A DNA stretch of 64,000 bases from Desulfuromonas versatilis. Lineage in GTDB: Bacteria > Desulfobacterota > Desulfuromonadia > Desulfuromonadales > NIT-T3. Positions within the stretch are counted from its first letter, which is position 1, and the number at the start of each line of letters is the position of its first letter. Location: contig NZ_AP024355.1 in the NCBI RefSeq assembly GCF_019704135.1, positions 682,001 through 746,000 on the forward strand, given 5' to 3'. Shown here piece after piece: positions 36,862 through 45,763 of this stretch. Made by a program: the position numbers and the translations under genes. The notes under the pieces were generated by a model, which had not been told where the DNA came from, did no database searches, and worked only from the letters and a program-made list of their open reading frames with translations.

Positions 36862-37899
36862 CTACAGGGCTGCCTGGACCCCCTCCAGTGCCTGAATGCG
36901 TCTTTCCAGGGATGGGTGAGTTGAAAAAATATCCAGCATGGCCTCGGGTGAACAGATTTTGAAGGCGGCGTACTCGGCCTGGGCCTTGGGGAAGACGATG
37001 GGCGCCTGTTCCAGGGATTTGAGAGCGTGAACCATCGAATCCTTGTCCAACAGTTCAGATGCAAGTCGATCCGCCTCGAATTCGCGCTTGCGCGAAAAGG
37101 CCTTGACCACCAGGTTGCCCAGAAACATGAAGATGGTAACCACAACGAATTTGATGGCGGAAATGATCAGGAACGTGATCCAGTCCACATCATCGCTGAA
37201 AAAGGACAGCCATTTAAACGCTGTCAGGGGGATGGAAACCAACAGAACCAGGGCGTTGACCACCCCTTGAACGATCGACATGGTCAGCATGTCGCCATTA
37301 GCTATATGGGCAATCTCGTGGGCTGCCACTGCAGCAATCCCTTTTTCATCCATCTGGGCCAGAAGCGAAGAGCTGAATGCCACCAGGGAGTCGTCCCTCG
37401 AGCGTCCGGTCGCAAAGGCATTGAGGTCATCCGCGGCATAAATTCCTACCTCAGGCATCTGGTCGAGGCCTGCCCTCTTGCTCAGCTGGGCGACCAGGTT
37501 GTAAAGACTTTCTTCGGACGGGCTCTTGAAGGCTCCTTCTTGAATAATGACTAGTTTATGGGCTTTTTTTGCCAATGGTTTTGAAAAGTAGAGCGAAATG
37601 AACGGGACCAGGCAACCGACCGCCAAAAAGAAGGCGTAACCTCCCAACGAAACATCACCCTGAGTGATGACTGCCAGGGAAATGATCACCGCTTCATTGG
37701 CCAGGGCAAACCATTTCAAGGTTTTGGCGGTATTGCCGACAATTCCCAGAGACCCCTTGTCGCTAACCTGTTTGGTGTATTCGGAGAAGTTCTTTTCATC
37801 ATATTGTTGTTGAGCCGAGGCCGGACAACCGCAGTGAGGACATTCACTTGCCTTGCTCGAAATTTCTCCCTCGCATTCTGCGCACATTACGATGGCCAT
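36862..37899 (-). CDS. M48 (HtpX-like) zinc metalloprotease with N-terminal zinc ribbon
   Basis: 345 residues. The N-terminus is a zinc-ribbon (CAECEGEISSKASECPHCGC, residues 6-25). Two hydrophobic helices follow (about 65-110), then the M48 catalytic domain with HEIAH (zinc His pair and Glu), two further helices near 215-260 and REFEADRLA (third zinc ligand Glu). HtpX-type proteases degrade misfolded membrane proteins, with the active site in the cytosol. The zinc-ribbon is not part of classical HtpX and may recruit substrate. AGGAGG lies upstream of the ATG. Confidence 0.88.
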   Translation of the reverse strand: MAIVMCAECEGEISSKASECPHCGCPASAQQQYDEKNFSEYTKQVSDKGSLGIVGNTAKTLKWFALANEAVIISLAVITQGDVSLGGYAFFLAVGCLVPFISLYFSKPLAKKAHKLVIIQEGAFKSPSEESLYNLVAQLSKRAGLDQMPEVGIYAADDLNAFATGRSRDDSLVAFSSSLLAQMDEKGIAAVAAHEIAHIANGDMLTMSIVQGVVNALVLLVSIPLTAFKWLSFFSDDVDWITFLIISAIKFVVVTIFMFLGNLVVKAFSRKREFEADRLASELLDKDSMVHALKSLEQAPIVFPKAQAEYAAFKICSPEAMLDIFSTHPSLERRIQALEGVQAAL

Positions 37900-38274
37900 A
37901 AAATCCTCCTGTTTTGAAAAAATAGAGCAAGACAGGGAAAGTCCGAGGCTATCCCGGAAAATCCCCCTGTAAAACCCAAGTAGTCAAAAATACAGCCGGT
38001 ACATTTGGCGACTGCATCAAATGGGCCAAGCATTAGAAATATTTTTAAGCCACAAATTAATGAATTCGTCACCATTGAGGCGGTTTCGTATACAGCTTAT
38101 TGGCATGGCGCCTGGCTTTTTGACGTAGGAGGGGATGGGGGGAAATTGGGACTAGCGAAGATTACTGGCGTTGCAGAGATAGTTATTGCCTGACACATTC
38201 ACCCTCCCCGGAGCGTCGCCGGGGTCCCAATTGCCGTAGGGATTTCGTCCACGGACCGGAGCCCACAACGAAAA
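37900..38274. other. Intergenic region upstream of the M48 gene
   Basis: Reading frames of about 60 codons exist on both strands (38005-38193 plus, 37887-38075 minus), but neither shows a ribosome-binding site or recognisable protein family. Probably contains the M48 promoter on the minus strand. No RNA was recognised. Confidence 0.45.
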
Positions 38275-38304
38275 AGCCCCACCTTCCGTCCGGAGGGTGG
38301 GGCT
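38275..38304 (-). terminator. Intrinsic terminator following a tRNA-like remnant
   Basis: On the minus strand AGCCCCACCCTCCGG / CCGGAAGGTGGGGCT-type stem (one mismatch) followed by TTTTT. It stands in the same relation to the remnant at 38332-38351 as the 38489 terminator does to tRNA-Pro. Confidence 0.75.
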
Positions 38305-38331
38305 ATCTTCTTGATTTCTATCGGAAAAAAG

Positions 38332-38351
38332 TGGTGGGGCGAGAGGATTTG
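38332..38351 (-). repeat. Partial copy of the tRNA-Pro 3' end
   Basis: Minus-strand CAAATCCTCTCGCCCC-ACCA matches the last 20 nt of tRNA-Pro (38529-38549) with one base missing, and keeps the CCA. No acceptor 5' strand, D-arm or anticodon arm precedes it. The copies are 198 bp apart, and CAAATCCTCTC also occurs in inverted orientation at 38461-38471. Confidence 0.75.
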
Positions 38352-38488
38352 CCCACTACGGCCTGGACTTCCTGTCCATGCCTGCGTCGGCTCCCCTGCG
38401 CTCGCTGCCGCAGCCATCCTTGGCTGCTTTTCCGACATCAAGTCGGCGCTCGCTTCGCTTCAAATCCTCTCCTGGTTCAATAAATCAA

Positions 38489-38523
38489 AAAGGCACCTCC
38501 CCTTGTGGGGAAGTGCCTTTTAT
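38489..38523 (-). terminator. Intrinsic terminator of tRNA-Pro
   Basis: On the minus strand AAAAGGCACTTCCCC / GGGGAGGTGCC with loop ACAA, followed by TTTTT; 6 bp after the tRNA 3' end. Confidence 0.88.
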
Positions 38524-38528
38524 GATTA

Positions 38529-38605
<77 letters not shown>

Positions 38606-38770
38606 ACATCTTCTTAGTCTGTGAACAACAGGGGGAGTTTTTATCACTATCGCGGCAAAAAGGCAAGAGGTTTTGCCGGGCCTGGTTAAAAAAGCCCGAG
38701 ACCGCGGTGAATTGCGGAGGATTGCAGCCGGCGCCCGTTGAACGGGCACCGGCTGCATTGGTGGCTCGGT

Positions 38771-39445
38771 TCAGGCGCGGATCTGGCCGTCCTGCACCTG
38801 GATGACCGCCTGCGCGCGGCGGGCGATGTCGGGGTTGTGGGTGACCACGATCACGGTTTTGCCCTGGCTGTGGAGGTCGAGCAGGATCTGCATGATCTCC
38901 TCCTCGGCGGCCGAGTCGAGGTTGCCGGTCGGCTCGTCCATCATCAGGATTTCCGGGTCGTTGGCCAGGGCGCGGGCGATGGCCACCCGCTGCTGCTGGC
39001 CCCCGGAGAGCTCGCCGGGGCGCGAGCCAGCCTTTTCCGCCAGCCCGACCAGGGCGAGCAGTTCGCGGGCCCGTTCGGCCTGGCGGCTGGGCGGGGCGCC
39101 GGAGAGCATCATCGCGGTCTCCACGTTCTCGGCGGCGCTCAGGCCGCGCAGCAGGTTGAAGAACTGGAAGACGAAGCCGATCTTGCGGCCGCGGAACCTG
39201 GCCAGGCCCGCCGAGTCGAGCTTGCCCAGATCGGTGCCGTCGAGGTGGACCGTGCCGCTTGAGGGGCGGTCGAGGGCGCCGAGCAGGTGCATCAGGGTGC
39301 TTTTGCCGTGCCCTGAGGGGCCGACGATGGCGGTGAAGGAGCCGCGGGGGATCTCCAGGTCTACCCCGCGCAGGGCGTGGGTGGCGGCGGCGCCGCGGCC
39401 GTAGCTCTTGGTCAGTTTTTCGGTGCGGATGATCGAATTACTCAT
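38771..39445 (-). CDS. ABC transporter ATP-binding protein, LolD/MacB type
   Basis: 224 residues with Walker A GPSGHGKST, signature [15 protein letters not shown], Walker B ILMMDEPTGNLDS and H-loop VVTHNPD. It belongs to the LolD/MacB/FtsE group that drives mechanotransmission or lipoprotein release rather than classic substrate import. It overlaps the permease stop by 8 bp. The Walker A loop has His in place of the usual Ser or Cys, a common variation. Confidence 0.9.
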   Translation of the reverse strand: MSNSIIRTEKLTKSYGRGAAATHALRGVDLEIPRGSFTAIVGPSGHGKSTLMHLLGALDRPSSGTVHLDGTDLGKLDSAGLARFRGRKIGFVFQFFNLLRGLSAAENVETAMMLSGAPPSRQAERARELLALVGLAEKAGSRPGELSGGQQQRVAIARALANDPEILMMDEPTGNLDSAAEEEIMQILLDLHSQGKTVIVVTHNPDIARRAQAVIQVQDGQIRA

Positions 39446-40601
39446 AGCTGATGGCCTCCACCGGTGAGAGTTGCGCCGCCCGCCAGGCCGGGTAGAGCCC
39501 GGCGACGATGGCCACGACGGCCGAGAAGGCGATGGAGCCGAGGACGATACTCGGGCTCACCAGGCCGCTGCTCCCCGAGCCCTTGACGAAGGCGGTGAAG
39601 TGGTTGGAGCTGATCTGCGGCGCGGCCAGCACCGAGAAGAGCAGTCCGCCCACCACCCCGGCCACCCCGCCGAGCAGGCCGTAGAGCCCCGACTCGAGCA
39701 GGAAGATGGAGAAGATGGTGCGGCGCCTCGCCCCCAGGGCCTGGAGGATGCCGATCTCGCGCTTGCGCTCGTAGGTGGCGGTCATCATGGTGTTGATGAT
39801 GCCGAAGGCCGCCGCCAGCACCGCCACCGCGGCGATCAGCTGCAGGGTGACGTTGACCGTGCCGACGATGGAGAGCACCGACTTGAGCATCTGCTTGTCG
39901 GTGATCACCCCGAGGCTGGTGGCCTCGTTGATCTGCTGGGCGTAGAGCTCGAGGCGGTCGAGGTCGGCGACCCGCACCGCCACGTAGGAGACGGTCCCCT
40001 TGGTGGCGTAGAGGCGCTGCGCCAGCGGCAGGGGCAGAAACAGGGTGACGTCGTCCTTGCCGCCGGTCTCCTTGAGCACGCCGCGCACGGTCTGCTCTTC
40101 GCCGCGCACCCGCACCTGCGAGCCGGGCTGGAGCTTGAACTGTTCGGCGGCCACCGCGCCGACCACCAGCCCGTCCTGGTCGCCATCGGCGAAGTAGCTC
40201 CCCTGGCCGATCTCCCAGCGCTTGAAGGCGAGGGTCTCGGCGGGCAGAATTCCCATGACCGACACCGGGCGGTTGTCGAGGGCGGTGCGCTCGCTCAGAA
40301 AGGGGATGGCGGTGACCCCCTCGATGGCGCGGATCTGTTCCACCTCTTCGCCGGTGATGGTGTTGGGCAGCTGCTCCCCGGTGAGGATGGAGACCTGCTC
40401 ATAGGCGCAGGAGCCCTTGGGGGTGACCACCAGGTTGGCGCCGAGGGCGGCCGACTCCCGCTGGATTTCGCTTTTCAGGCTGCCGCCCAGGGAGAGGAAG
40501 GTGACGAAGGAGGCGATGCCGATGCCGATGCCAAGCAGGGTGAAGACGAAGCGCCCCCGCCGGCTGGAGATGTTGCGCATGACGAGTTTGGAGAGGGTCA
40601 T
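39438..40601 (-). CDS. ABC transporter permease, MacB/FtsX type
   Basis: 387 residues. One N-terminal helix (FTLLGIGIGIASFVTFLSLGG), a large periplasmic MacB_PCD domain (about 45-255), and three C-terminal FtsX helices beginning LIAAVAVLAAAFGIINTMMTATYERKREIGILQALGA. This is the 4-helix mechanotransmission layout of LolCE, MacB and FtsX. It would form a homodimer with the LolD-like ATPase. The cargo is unknown; lipoprotein trafficking or efflux are both possible. Confidence 0.88.
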   Translation of the reverse strand: MTLSKLVMRNISSRRGRFVFTLLGIGIGIASFVTFLSLGGSLKSEIQRESAALGANLVVTPKGSCAYEQVSILTGEQLPNTITGEEVEQIRAIEGVTAIPFLSERTALDNRPVSVMGILPAETLAFKRWEIGQGSYFADGDQDGLVVGAVAAEQFKLQPGSQVRVRGEEQTVRGVLKETGGKDDVTLFLPLPLAQRLYATKGTVSYVAVRVADLDRLELYAQQINEATSLGVITDKQMLKSVLSIVGTVNVTLQLIAAVAVLAAAFGIINTMMTATYERKREIGILQALGARRRTIFSIFLLESGLYGLLGGVAGVVGGLLFSVLAAPQISSNHFTAFVKGSGSSGLVSPSIVLGSIAFSAVVAIVAGLYPAWRAAQLSPVEAISYE

Positions 40602-40604
40602 CGA

Positions 40605-40991
40605 TTACCCTCCCAGGTTGTGGTTGCGCAGCACCTTGATGGTCTCGGCGGAAAACACGTAGCCGCCGGCGGCCTGGACGAAGGAGCCGGAAATCCGCAC
40701 CTCGTCGCCGAGCTTCGGCAGCAGGCCCGCGGTGCGCACCGGGATCAGCAGCTTGTTGCAGTTGGGGGTGGTGCACTGCAGCTCCTTGATGTCCATTACC
40801 CCGAACAGGCTCGGGTCCTGGGGGGCGAAGCCGGCGGTGATGCCGGTCACCGTGATGGTCCCGGCAAAGGCGCCGGGATCCCCGGCGACATCGTTGACGT
40901 TGAGGGCGGTAGCTTCGCCGGGGCCTTTGAGGGCGAAGCCGATGGCGACACACAGAAGCAGAATTACCCCTACCAGAATGGGCTTTTTCAT
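40605..40991 (-). CDS. Small exported OB-fold-like protein linked to the ABC transporter
   Basis: 128 residues with an N-terminal hydrophobic helix (PILVGVILLLCVAIGFAL) and a beta-rich domain: AGTITVTGITAGF, FGVMDIKELQCTTPNCNKLLIPV, GDEVRISGSFV. The pattern recalls CcmE or tOB-like OB folds. A Cys pair (CTTPNC) could bind metal or form a disulfide. It ends only 3 bp before the permease start, so it is almost certainly part of the same machine, perhaps as a periplasmic adaptor. Confidence 0.65.
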   Translation of the reverse strand: MKKPILVGVILLLCVAIGFALKGPGEATALNVNDVAGDPGAFAGTITVTGITAGFAPQDPSLFGVMDIKELQCTTPNCNKLLIPVRTAGLLPKLGDEVRISGSFVQAAGGYVFSAETIKVLRNHNLGG

Positions 40992-41122
40992 AGTGAACTC
41001 CCTTGCGGTTGGACAGGTGAAATTATCTCCTCACCGCGCGCTGAGCCAGGGCCGTAGGCATACGCCGCCCTGACTGGCTCTGCGGGCAAGAATCGCTGGA
41101 TCCTGAGAATGTGAGGTGGAAC

Positions 41123-41452
41123 TCAGATGGGTTCTGGTGGGTATTCGATGGCAGGGGAGAACTCGGCGCCGGCTAAAAACCGCGGCGCGGCGCTGAACGA
41201 GGGGACTTCGTCAAAGCTGGACGAAATCTGCAGCGCCGGGGGCTGGTCGAAGGGGAGGCAGCCAAAGCAGCTGCAGTCGGCGGCCGAACAAGGGGCTGGC
41301 TGGCTGCTCTCCTCCTCACCAGCCCGGTCGCAGCAGGCGTCGACGACCGGTTCGCTCAGCAACGCCGAGGCGGTGGTGGCGAGTCCGGTCAGGACTGTGA
41401 AGGTGCACAGCAGGATGAGGAGGGCCAAGGCCCTTGGCCAAATTGAAAGCAT
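41123..41452 (-). CDS. Small secreted or membrane-anchored Cys-rich protein
   Basis: 109 residues. The N-terminus is a hydrophobic segment (LALLILLCTFTVLTGLATTASA) followed by a cysteine-rich stretch, DACCDRAGEE and then CSAADCSCFGCLPF. The tail ends EYPPEPI. The cysteines could bind a metal. It heads the minus-strand operon that continues with the OB-fold protein and the ABC transporter. The opposite strand also has an open frame, but it lacks a signal or any family likeness. Function unknown. Confidence 0.5.
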   Translation of the reverse strand: MLSIWPRALALLILLCTFTVLTGLATTASALLSEPVVDACCDRAGEEESSQPAPCSAADCSCFGCLPFDQPPALQISSSFDEVPSFSAAPRFLAGAEFSPAIEYPPEPI

Positions 41453-41550
41453 AGTATTAAAAATACGGGAAGCCGCCTAGTCGTGTCAAGGGGGACTGGG
41501 CGGGGACGCTGTTGGTGGCAGGCCGGTTGCCCGCTCTTGGGCCGCCACCC

Positions 41551-43497
41551 TCAAGGACGGACCTCGGCTCCAGCCTGGCACTGCTCGATCAGGCCCAGGA
41601 CCTGCTGGAACGGGAACACCCCCAGGGCGCCGAAATCGGGGTGACGGCTGAGGCGGGCGCGGCTGGCGGCGGGGCTGGTGAGGCCGCAGAGAAACCGGGC
41701 CAGCTGGCGCGGGTGGGCCAGCGCTGCCTGGTTTTCGGCGCGCACCCGCCGAGCGATTGCGGCCTCGCTCGGCCCCGGTTCGAGGGGCGCGGTGCGCGGC
41801 AAGTCTCGCTTCTGCCCCCCGCGGCAGCGGCTGCAGTCGCCACAGTCGTCCTCCACCGCTTCGCCGAAATAACGCAGCAGCGTTCCGCTCAGGCAGCCGC
41901 GCTGCTCGGCGTAGGCGAGCACTCCGCGCAGTCGCTCGATGTCCTTGGTCTCCCGGCGGGCGAAGGTTTCCTGCAGTCCGGCGATCAAGCTGGCCGGGTC
42001 GGCCCCCGCTTCCCGTAGGCGGTAGCCGTGGCGCAGGCCTGTGGCCTGCACCGTCAGGTCCCCCCGCTCTTCGAGAAAGCCGATAGCGGCGGTCACCCGC
42101 TGGCGGCTCTGGCCCAGGGCGGCGGCGCTTTCGGCCGGGTTGAGCTGATGCCAGACGCGCCCCTTGCGGGCGGTGGCGAACAGCTCCTGCAGAAAGGCGC
42201 TGCGCTGCGGGTCGAAGTCGGCGCAGATCTGCTCCGCCGGGCGTTTGAACTGGACCTTGTAGCTGTCGTAGAAGGGGCCGGTGGCCTGGAGTATCCCCTT
42301 GAGCTCCAGGTAGGTAAAGACCGTGGCGATCACCAGGGGGCGGATGTCGAAAAGACCGGCCAGCTCGATATGCGAGACATCGAAGCTCGCCCCCTGGTCG
42401 AGCAGGTGCCGCACCAGCCTTTCGAGGGCTTCGGGGGTGGGGGTGTCGCCGTAACTGAAATTGGCCAGCACCGTCAGGTCGTCGGCGCAGGCCAGGATCT
42501 CGCAGTGGGCGTCGCCCCCGTCGCGGCCGGCGCGCCCGATCTCCTGCATGTAGTTCTCCAGCGTTTTTGGCAAGTTGTAGTGGTAGATGGCGCGAATGTC
42601 GGCCTTGTCGATCCCCATGCCGAAGGCGATGGTGGCGACCACCACGCCGGCGGCGCCGGCCATGAAGGCCTCCTGCACGGCGCTGCGCTCATCGTTCTGC
42701 ATCCCGGCATGGTAGGCCCGAACCGGTATCCCCTGGGCATCCAGAAATGCAGCAACCTGTTCGGCGGTTTTCTGCAGGGTGACATAGACGATGGTCGGCC
42801 CGGCCGGCCGTTCGCGCAGCCGCTGCAATAGCAGCTCGCGGCGCTGCGGGGCCGGGCAGGGGGTGACGGCGAGGTGCAGGTTGGGTCGGTGGAAGCTGGC
42901 GCGGACCTGATCGGCCTCGGCGATACCGAAGGCGCGGCGGATATCGGCGGCGACCTCCGGGGTGGCCGTGGCGGTCAGGGCCAGCACCCGGCCGACCCGC
43001 AGCTGCTCGGCGAGCCGGGCGATCTTCAGGTACTCGGGGCGGAAATTGTGCCCCCATTCCGAGATACAATGGGCCTCGTCGATGGCCAGCAGATCAATGG
43101 GGCGGCCGCGCAGCCGCCCCAGAAACCGCTCGTTGGCCAGCCGTTCAGGCGCGATGTAGAGCAGTTTCAGGCTGCCGTCGGCCAGTTGCCGGTAGATGGC
43201 CTGGGCTTCGGCCGGGCCGATGCTGGAGTCGAGGCGGGCGGCCGGGAGGCCGCGCTGGCGCAGGGCGTCGACCTGGTCCTTCATCAGGGCGATCAGCGGC
43301 GAGATGACCAGGGTCAGCCCGTCGAGCAGCAGGGCGGGAAGCTGGTAGCAGAGGCTCTTGCCGCCGCCGGTGGGGAAGATCGCCAGCGCCGAGCGTCCGG
43401 CGAGCAGGCCGTTGATGACCGCCTCCTGCCCGGGGCGGAAGGCGGAAAAGTCGAAGTTCTCCTGCAGGCAGCGGTGGATGGCTGAATCAGGGGGCAT
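41551..43497 (-). CDS. recQ: RecQ-family ATP-dependent DNA helicase
   Basis: 648 residues. Superfamily 2 motifs in order: the Gln/aromatic region FRPGQEAVINGLLAG, Walker A FPTGGGKSLCYQLPAL, LTLVISPLIALMKDQVDAL, DEAHCISEWGHNFRPEYLKI, LALTATATPEV, VVATIAFGMGIDKADIRAI and QEIGRAGRDGG. A C-terminal four-Cys zinc site (CLSGTLLRYFGEAVEDDCGDC) follows a winged helix. No HRDC domain is evident. ATG 43497 has GAGGGAG 5 bp upstream and is chosen over an in-frame start at 43608. It is a 3'-5' helicase for recombination and fork repair. Confidence 0.92.
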   Translation of the reverse strand: MPPDSAIHRCLQENFDFSAFRPGQEAVINGLLAGRSALAIFPTGGGKSLCYQLPALLLDGLTLVISPLIALMKDQVDALRQRGLPAARLDSSIGPAEAQAIYRQLADGSLKLLYIAPERLANERFLGRLRGRPIDLLAIDEAHCISEWGHNFRPEYLKIARLAEQLRVGRVLALTATATPEVAADIRRAFGIAEADQVRASFHRPNLHLAVTPCPAPQRRELLLQRLRERPAGPTIVYVTLQKTAEQVAAFLDAQGIPVRAYHAGMQNDERSAVQEAFMAGAAGVVVATIAFGMGIDKADIRAIYHYNLPKTLENYMQEIGRAGRDGGDAHCEILACADDLTVLANFSYGDTPTPEALERLVRHLLDQGASFDVSHIELAGLFDIRPLVIATVFTYLELKGILQATGPFYDSYKVQFKRPAEQICADFDPQRSAFLQELFATARKGRVWHQLNPAESAAALGQSRQRVTAAIGFLEERGDLTVQATGLRHGYRLREAGADPASLIAGLQETFARRETKDIERLRGVLAYAEQRGCLSGTLLRYFGEAVEDDCGDCSRCRGGQKRDLPRTAPLEPGPSEAAIARRVRAENQAALAHPRQLARFLCGLTSPAASRARLSRHPDFGALGVFPFQQVLGLIEQCQAGAEVRP

Positions 43498-43799
43498 CGG
43501 CACTCCCTCATGCATATCGATGGGTGTAGGGGGCCCCTTTTTAGGGTGTCCGGGGTTCATTGCGAGAAAGCAAGTTTCGCAAAATCGACCCAGGAGGGCA
43601 AGGGGCAATCCGTATTTTCTTGGGTTTTTCCAATCAAGGCTCTTGATTAGTATTTCCCGGGAGTTGCCTGGGGTTGCAAAAGAGTAATGACGAAATTGGC
43701 GGCATGGTGTAATTTAACCCCTCTTGGTAGCAGAGCCTGCAGCCCTTGCCGGGCGGCAGACCGACACGTTGGTTTTTTCTGAAAAGTATCTTTATTTCA
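43498..43799. other. Divergent intergenic region between recQ and the condensin operon
   Basis: 302 bp with AT-richer stretches near 43610-43700 that should hold the two divergent promoters. No strong promoter pair or RNA was recognised. Confidence 0.4.
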
Positions 43800-45089
43800 A
43801 TGGATAACGATTCCACCGAAACCCTGCTGAAGGATTTCTTCCGCCCTGGCGCGCTCATCGAAGACCTGCCGGCGCTGTTCCCGTTGCTGCGCGCCCGCGA
43901 CGCCCTCTCGGCGTTCATCGCCCTGTTCCGCGGCGGCGACGAGGAGGTGCTGATCCGCCTGCTGGTGCTGCGCGAGATCGGCCACCGCGGCGAAAAACCG
44001 ACCTGGAGCCCCCAGGAGCTGCGCAGCCACTTCGCCTACCTCGACGAGGTCAAGCTGCAGACCGTGCTGCACCGCCTGCGCGACAAGGACCTGCTGGTCT
44101 GGGACGCCGAGGCCTCCCACTACCAGATCAGCCCCCACGGGCGCATGGCCCTGTCGGCCCTGGCGATCCTGCTCAAGTTCGACGTCGACGAAGGGGGCGA
44201 GATCGGCTATATCACCTCGCAGTTGGCCGCCAGCCAGGCCCTCGGCCGGGTCGCCGACGAAGACCTGCAGCACCTGCTCTCGCGGCTTAACGAGTTGGAG
44301 GACGAGTTCAGCCGCGCGGTCCTCTCCGGCTCGGAACACCGCATCCGCGGCGCCGAGAAAAAGCTCAACTCGGTCCTGGCCTGGGTCGGGAAGGGGACCG
44401 AGATCCTGCGGGTGATCGCCGCCGACCCCGACCTCGACCCCGCCACCCACCGGGTGGCGCAGAAGATCGGCCAGGTGCAGAGCCGCATGCTGCGCATGAG
44501 CTCGGTCTTCCAGCGCACCCTCAACCAGCTCGAAAGCCAGAAGGTCCACCTCGGCCAGAGCGGCCTTTCCTCTTCGGACATCAACCGCTGGCTGCGCCTG
44601 CAGAACGTGGAGTCGCTCTGCGGCCTGCTCGGCGAGAGCCTCGCCGCCGCGCCGCGCAGCGGCTTTCTGCTCGGGGATATCGCCATGGACGTGGCCGAGT
44701 TCGAGCTGGTCGACCGGATCCGCGCCGCGGCCGCCGACGCCACCCTGCCACCGGCCCAGGAGGCCCCGGCCGCCGCGGCCATGCCCGTCGAGGAGATCGA
44801 CCTGGTGGCCCTCGGCGCCTTCGTCCGCGACCTGACCAGCATCGCCGCCGCGGCGCCCCTCGATGAGGCGGTGCCGGCGGAGGATTTCGCCACCACCTCC
44901 TACCGGATGTCGCTGGTGGCGCTGCTCGGCGACCCCGAGTCCGAGGCCCTGGAGGGGGGCGTGGTCGACCTGGCCCGGCTGCCGCTGGCCCTGCGCCTGA
45001 CCGGTGAGGAGGTCATGGTCGGCCGCTGCGAGGTCGAGCGGATGAGCGCCGGGCGCCTGGAACGCACCGATGAAAGTACGGAGGAATGA
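43800..45089 (+). CDS. MukF/MksF-like kleisin subunit of a bacterial condensin
   Basis: 429 residues. The N-terminal half has winged-helix features (EEVLIRLLVLREIGH ... LQTVLHRLRDKDLLVWDAEASHYQISPHGRMAL). The middle is a long helical region (LNELEDEFSRAVLSGSEHRIRGAEKKLNSVLAWV) expected to contact the SMC neck, followed by a C-terminal winged-helix-like part. This order is typical of MksF/JetA kleisins. The next two genes overlap it and encode MukE-like and MukB-like proteins. ATG 43800 is the family-like start but has no clear Shine-Dalgarno sequence. Confidence 0.75.
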   Translation: MDNDSTETLLKDFFRPGALIEDLPALFPLLRARDALSAFIALFRGGDEEVLIRLLVLREIGHRGEKPTWSPQELRSHFAYLDEVKLQTVLHRLRDKDLLVWDAEASHYQISPHGRMALSALAILLKFDVDEGGEIGYITSQLAASQALGRVADEDLQHLLSRLNELEDEFSRAVLSGSEHRIRGAEKKLNSVLAWVGKGTEILRVIAADPDLDPATHRVAQKIGQVQSRMLRMSSVFQRTLNQLESQKVHLGQSGLSSSDINRWLRLQNVESLCGLLGESLAAAPRSGFLLGDIAMDVAEFELVDRIRAAAADATLPPAQEAPAAAAMPVEEIDLVALGAFVRDLTSIAAAAPLDEAVPAEDFATTSYRMSLVALLGDPESEALEGGVVDLARLPLALRLTGEEVMVGRCEVERMSAGRLERTDESTEE

Positions 45090-45763
45090 TGGATAAGGAA
45101 GTACGCACCCTGGTGGCCCGCCTGCTGGCCCACCAGCACCTGCCGCGCCAGGACCGGCTGGTGAAAAAGGCGCTCACCGACGAGCTGTTCCGCAGCGAGC
45201 TCGAAGGGCGCCTGCAGGCCTGCGGCCTGCGCCTGCTCGACAACCCCTACGCCGAGCACGTCACCCTGGCCCTGGCCCGGGACATGGAGCAGCCGGTGAT
45301 GGGCGAGCAGGAGAGCTGGGTCTCCAACACGATGAATCTGGACCGCAGCGCCCTGGCGCTGCTGGTGGTGCTCTGGGCCCTGATCATCCTGCCCAAGCGC
45401 CAGCGCCAGATCGAGCGCAAGGAGCTCGACGACCCCTCGCAGACCGAGATGTTCGCCGAAGAGAAGCGCCTGCCCACCGGGCGCAGCGTCTCGGCGCCGG
45501 TCAGCCGCAAGGCGCTGATCGCCGACTTCGGCGAGCGGCTCGGGCGGGCGACCAAGATCAAGATGAACCTCGGAACCCTGGCCCGCTACGGCTTCATCAT
45601 CCAGCGCCAGGAGGAGATCTACGAGGGGCCCCTGCTCGATCTGCTCTTCGACTACAATCAGCTGGCCGGCCGGGTGCTCGACGGCGCGCTCAGCGATCTG
45701 CTCGGCAAGCACCTCGGCGAGGTTCTGGCCGCCCGCGAGGCGGAGGAGGAAGAGGATGTTTAG
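45086..45763 (+). CDS. MukE/MksE-like subunit of a bacterial condensin
   Basis: 225 residues. Its start overlaps the kleisin stop (a second ATG at 45089 is equally placed behind GGAGG). The sequence has two winged-helix-like blocks, LVKKALTDELFRSELEGRLQACGLRLL and FGERLGRATKIKMNLGTLARYGFIIQ, separated by a variable linker with TEMFAEEKRLPTGRS. MksE/JetB proteins have this tandem arrangement and bind the kleisin centre. The C-terminus is strongly acidic (AEEEEDV). The SMC gene overlaps its end by 8 bp. Confidence 0.72.
   Translation: MMDKEVRTLVARLLAHQHLPRQDRLVKKALTDELFRSELEGRLQACGLRLLDNPYAEHVTLALARDMEQPVMGEQESWVSNTMNLDRSALALLVVLWALIILPKRQRQIERKELDDPSQTEMFAEEKRLPTGRSVSAPVSRKALIADFGERLGRATKIKMNLGTLARYGFIIQRQEEIYEGPLLDLLFDYNQLAGRVLDGALSDLLGKHLGEVLAAREAEEEEDV

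Noticed and set aside
41127-41480. Plus-strand frame opposite the small Cys-rich protein
   Set aside because: No signal peptide, domain or ribosome-binding site; the minus-strand frame has a signal-like N-terminus and operon context.
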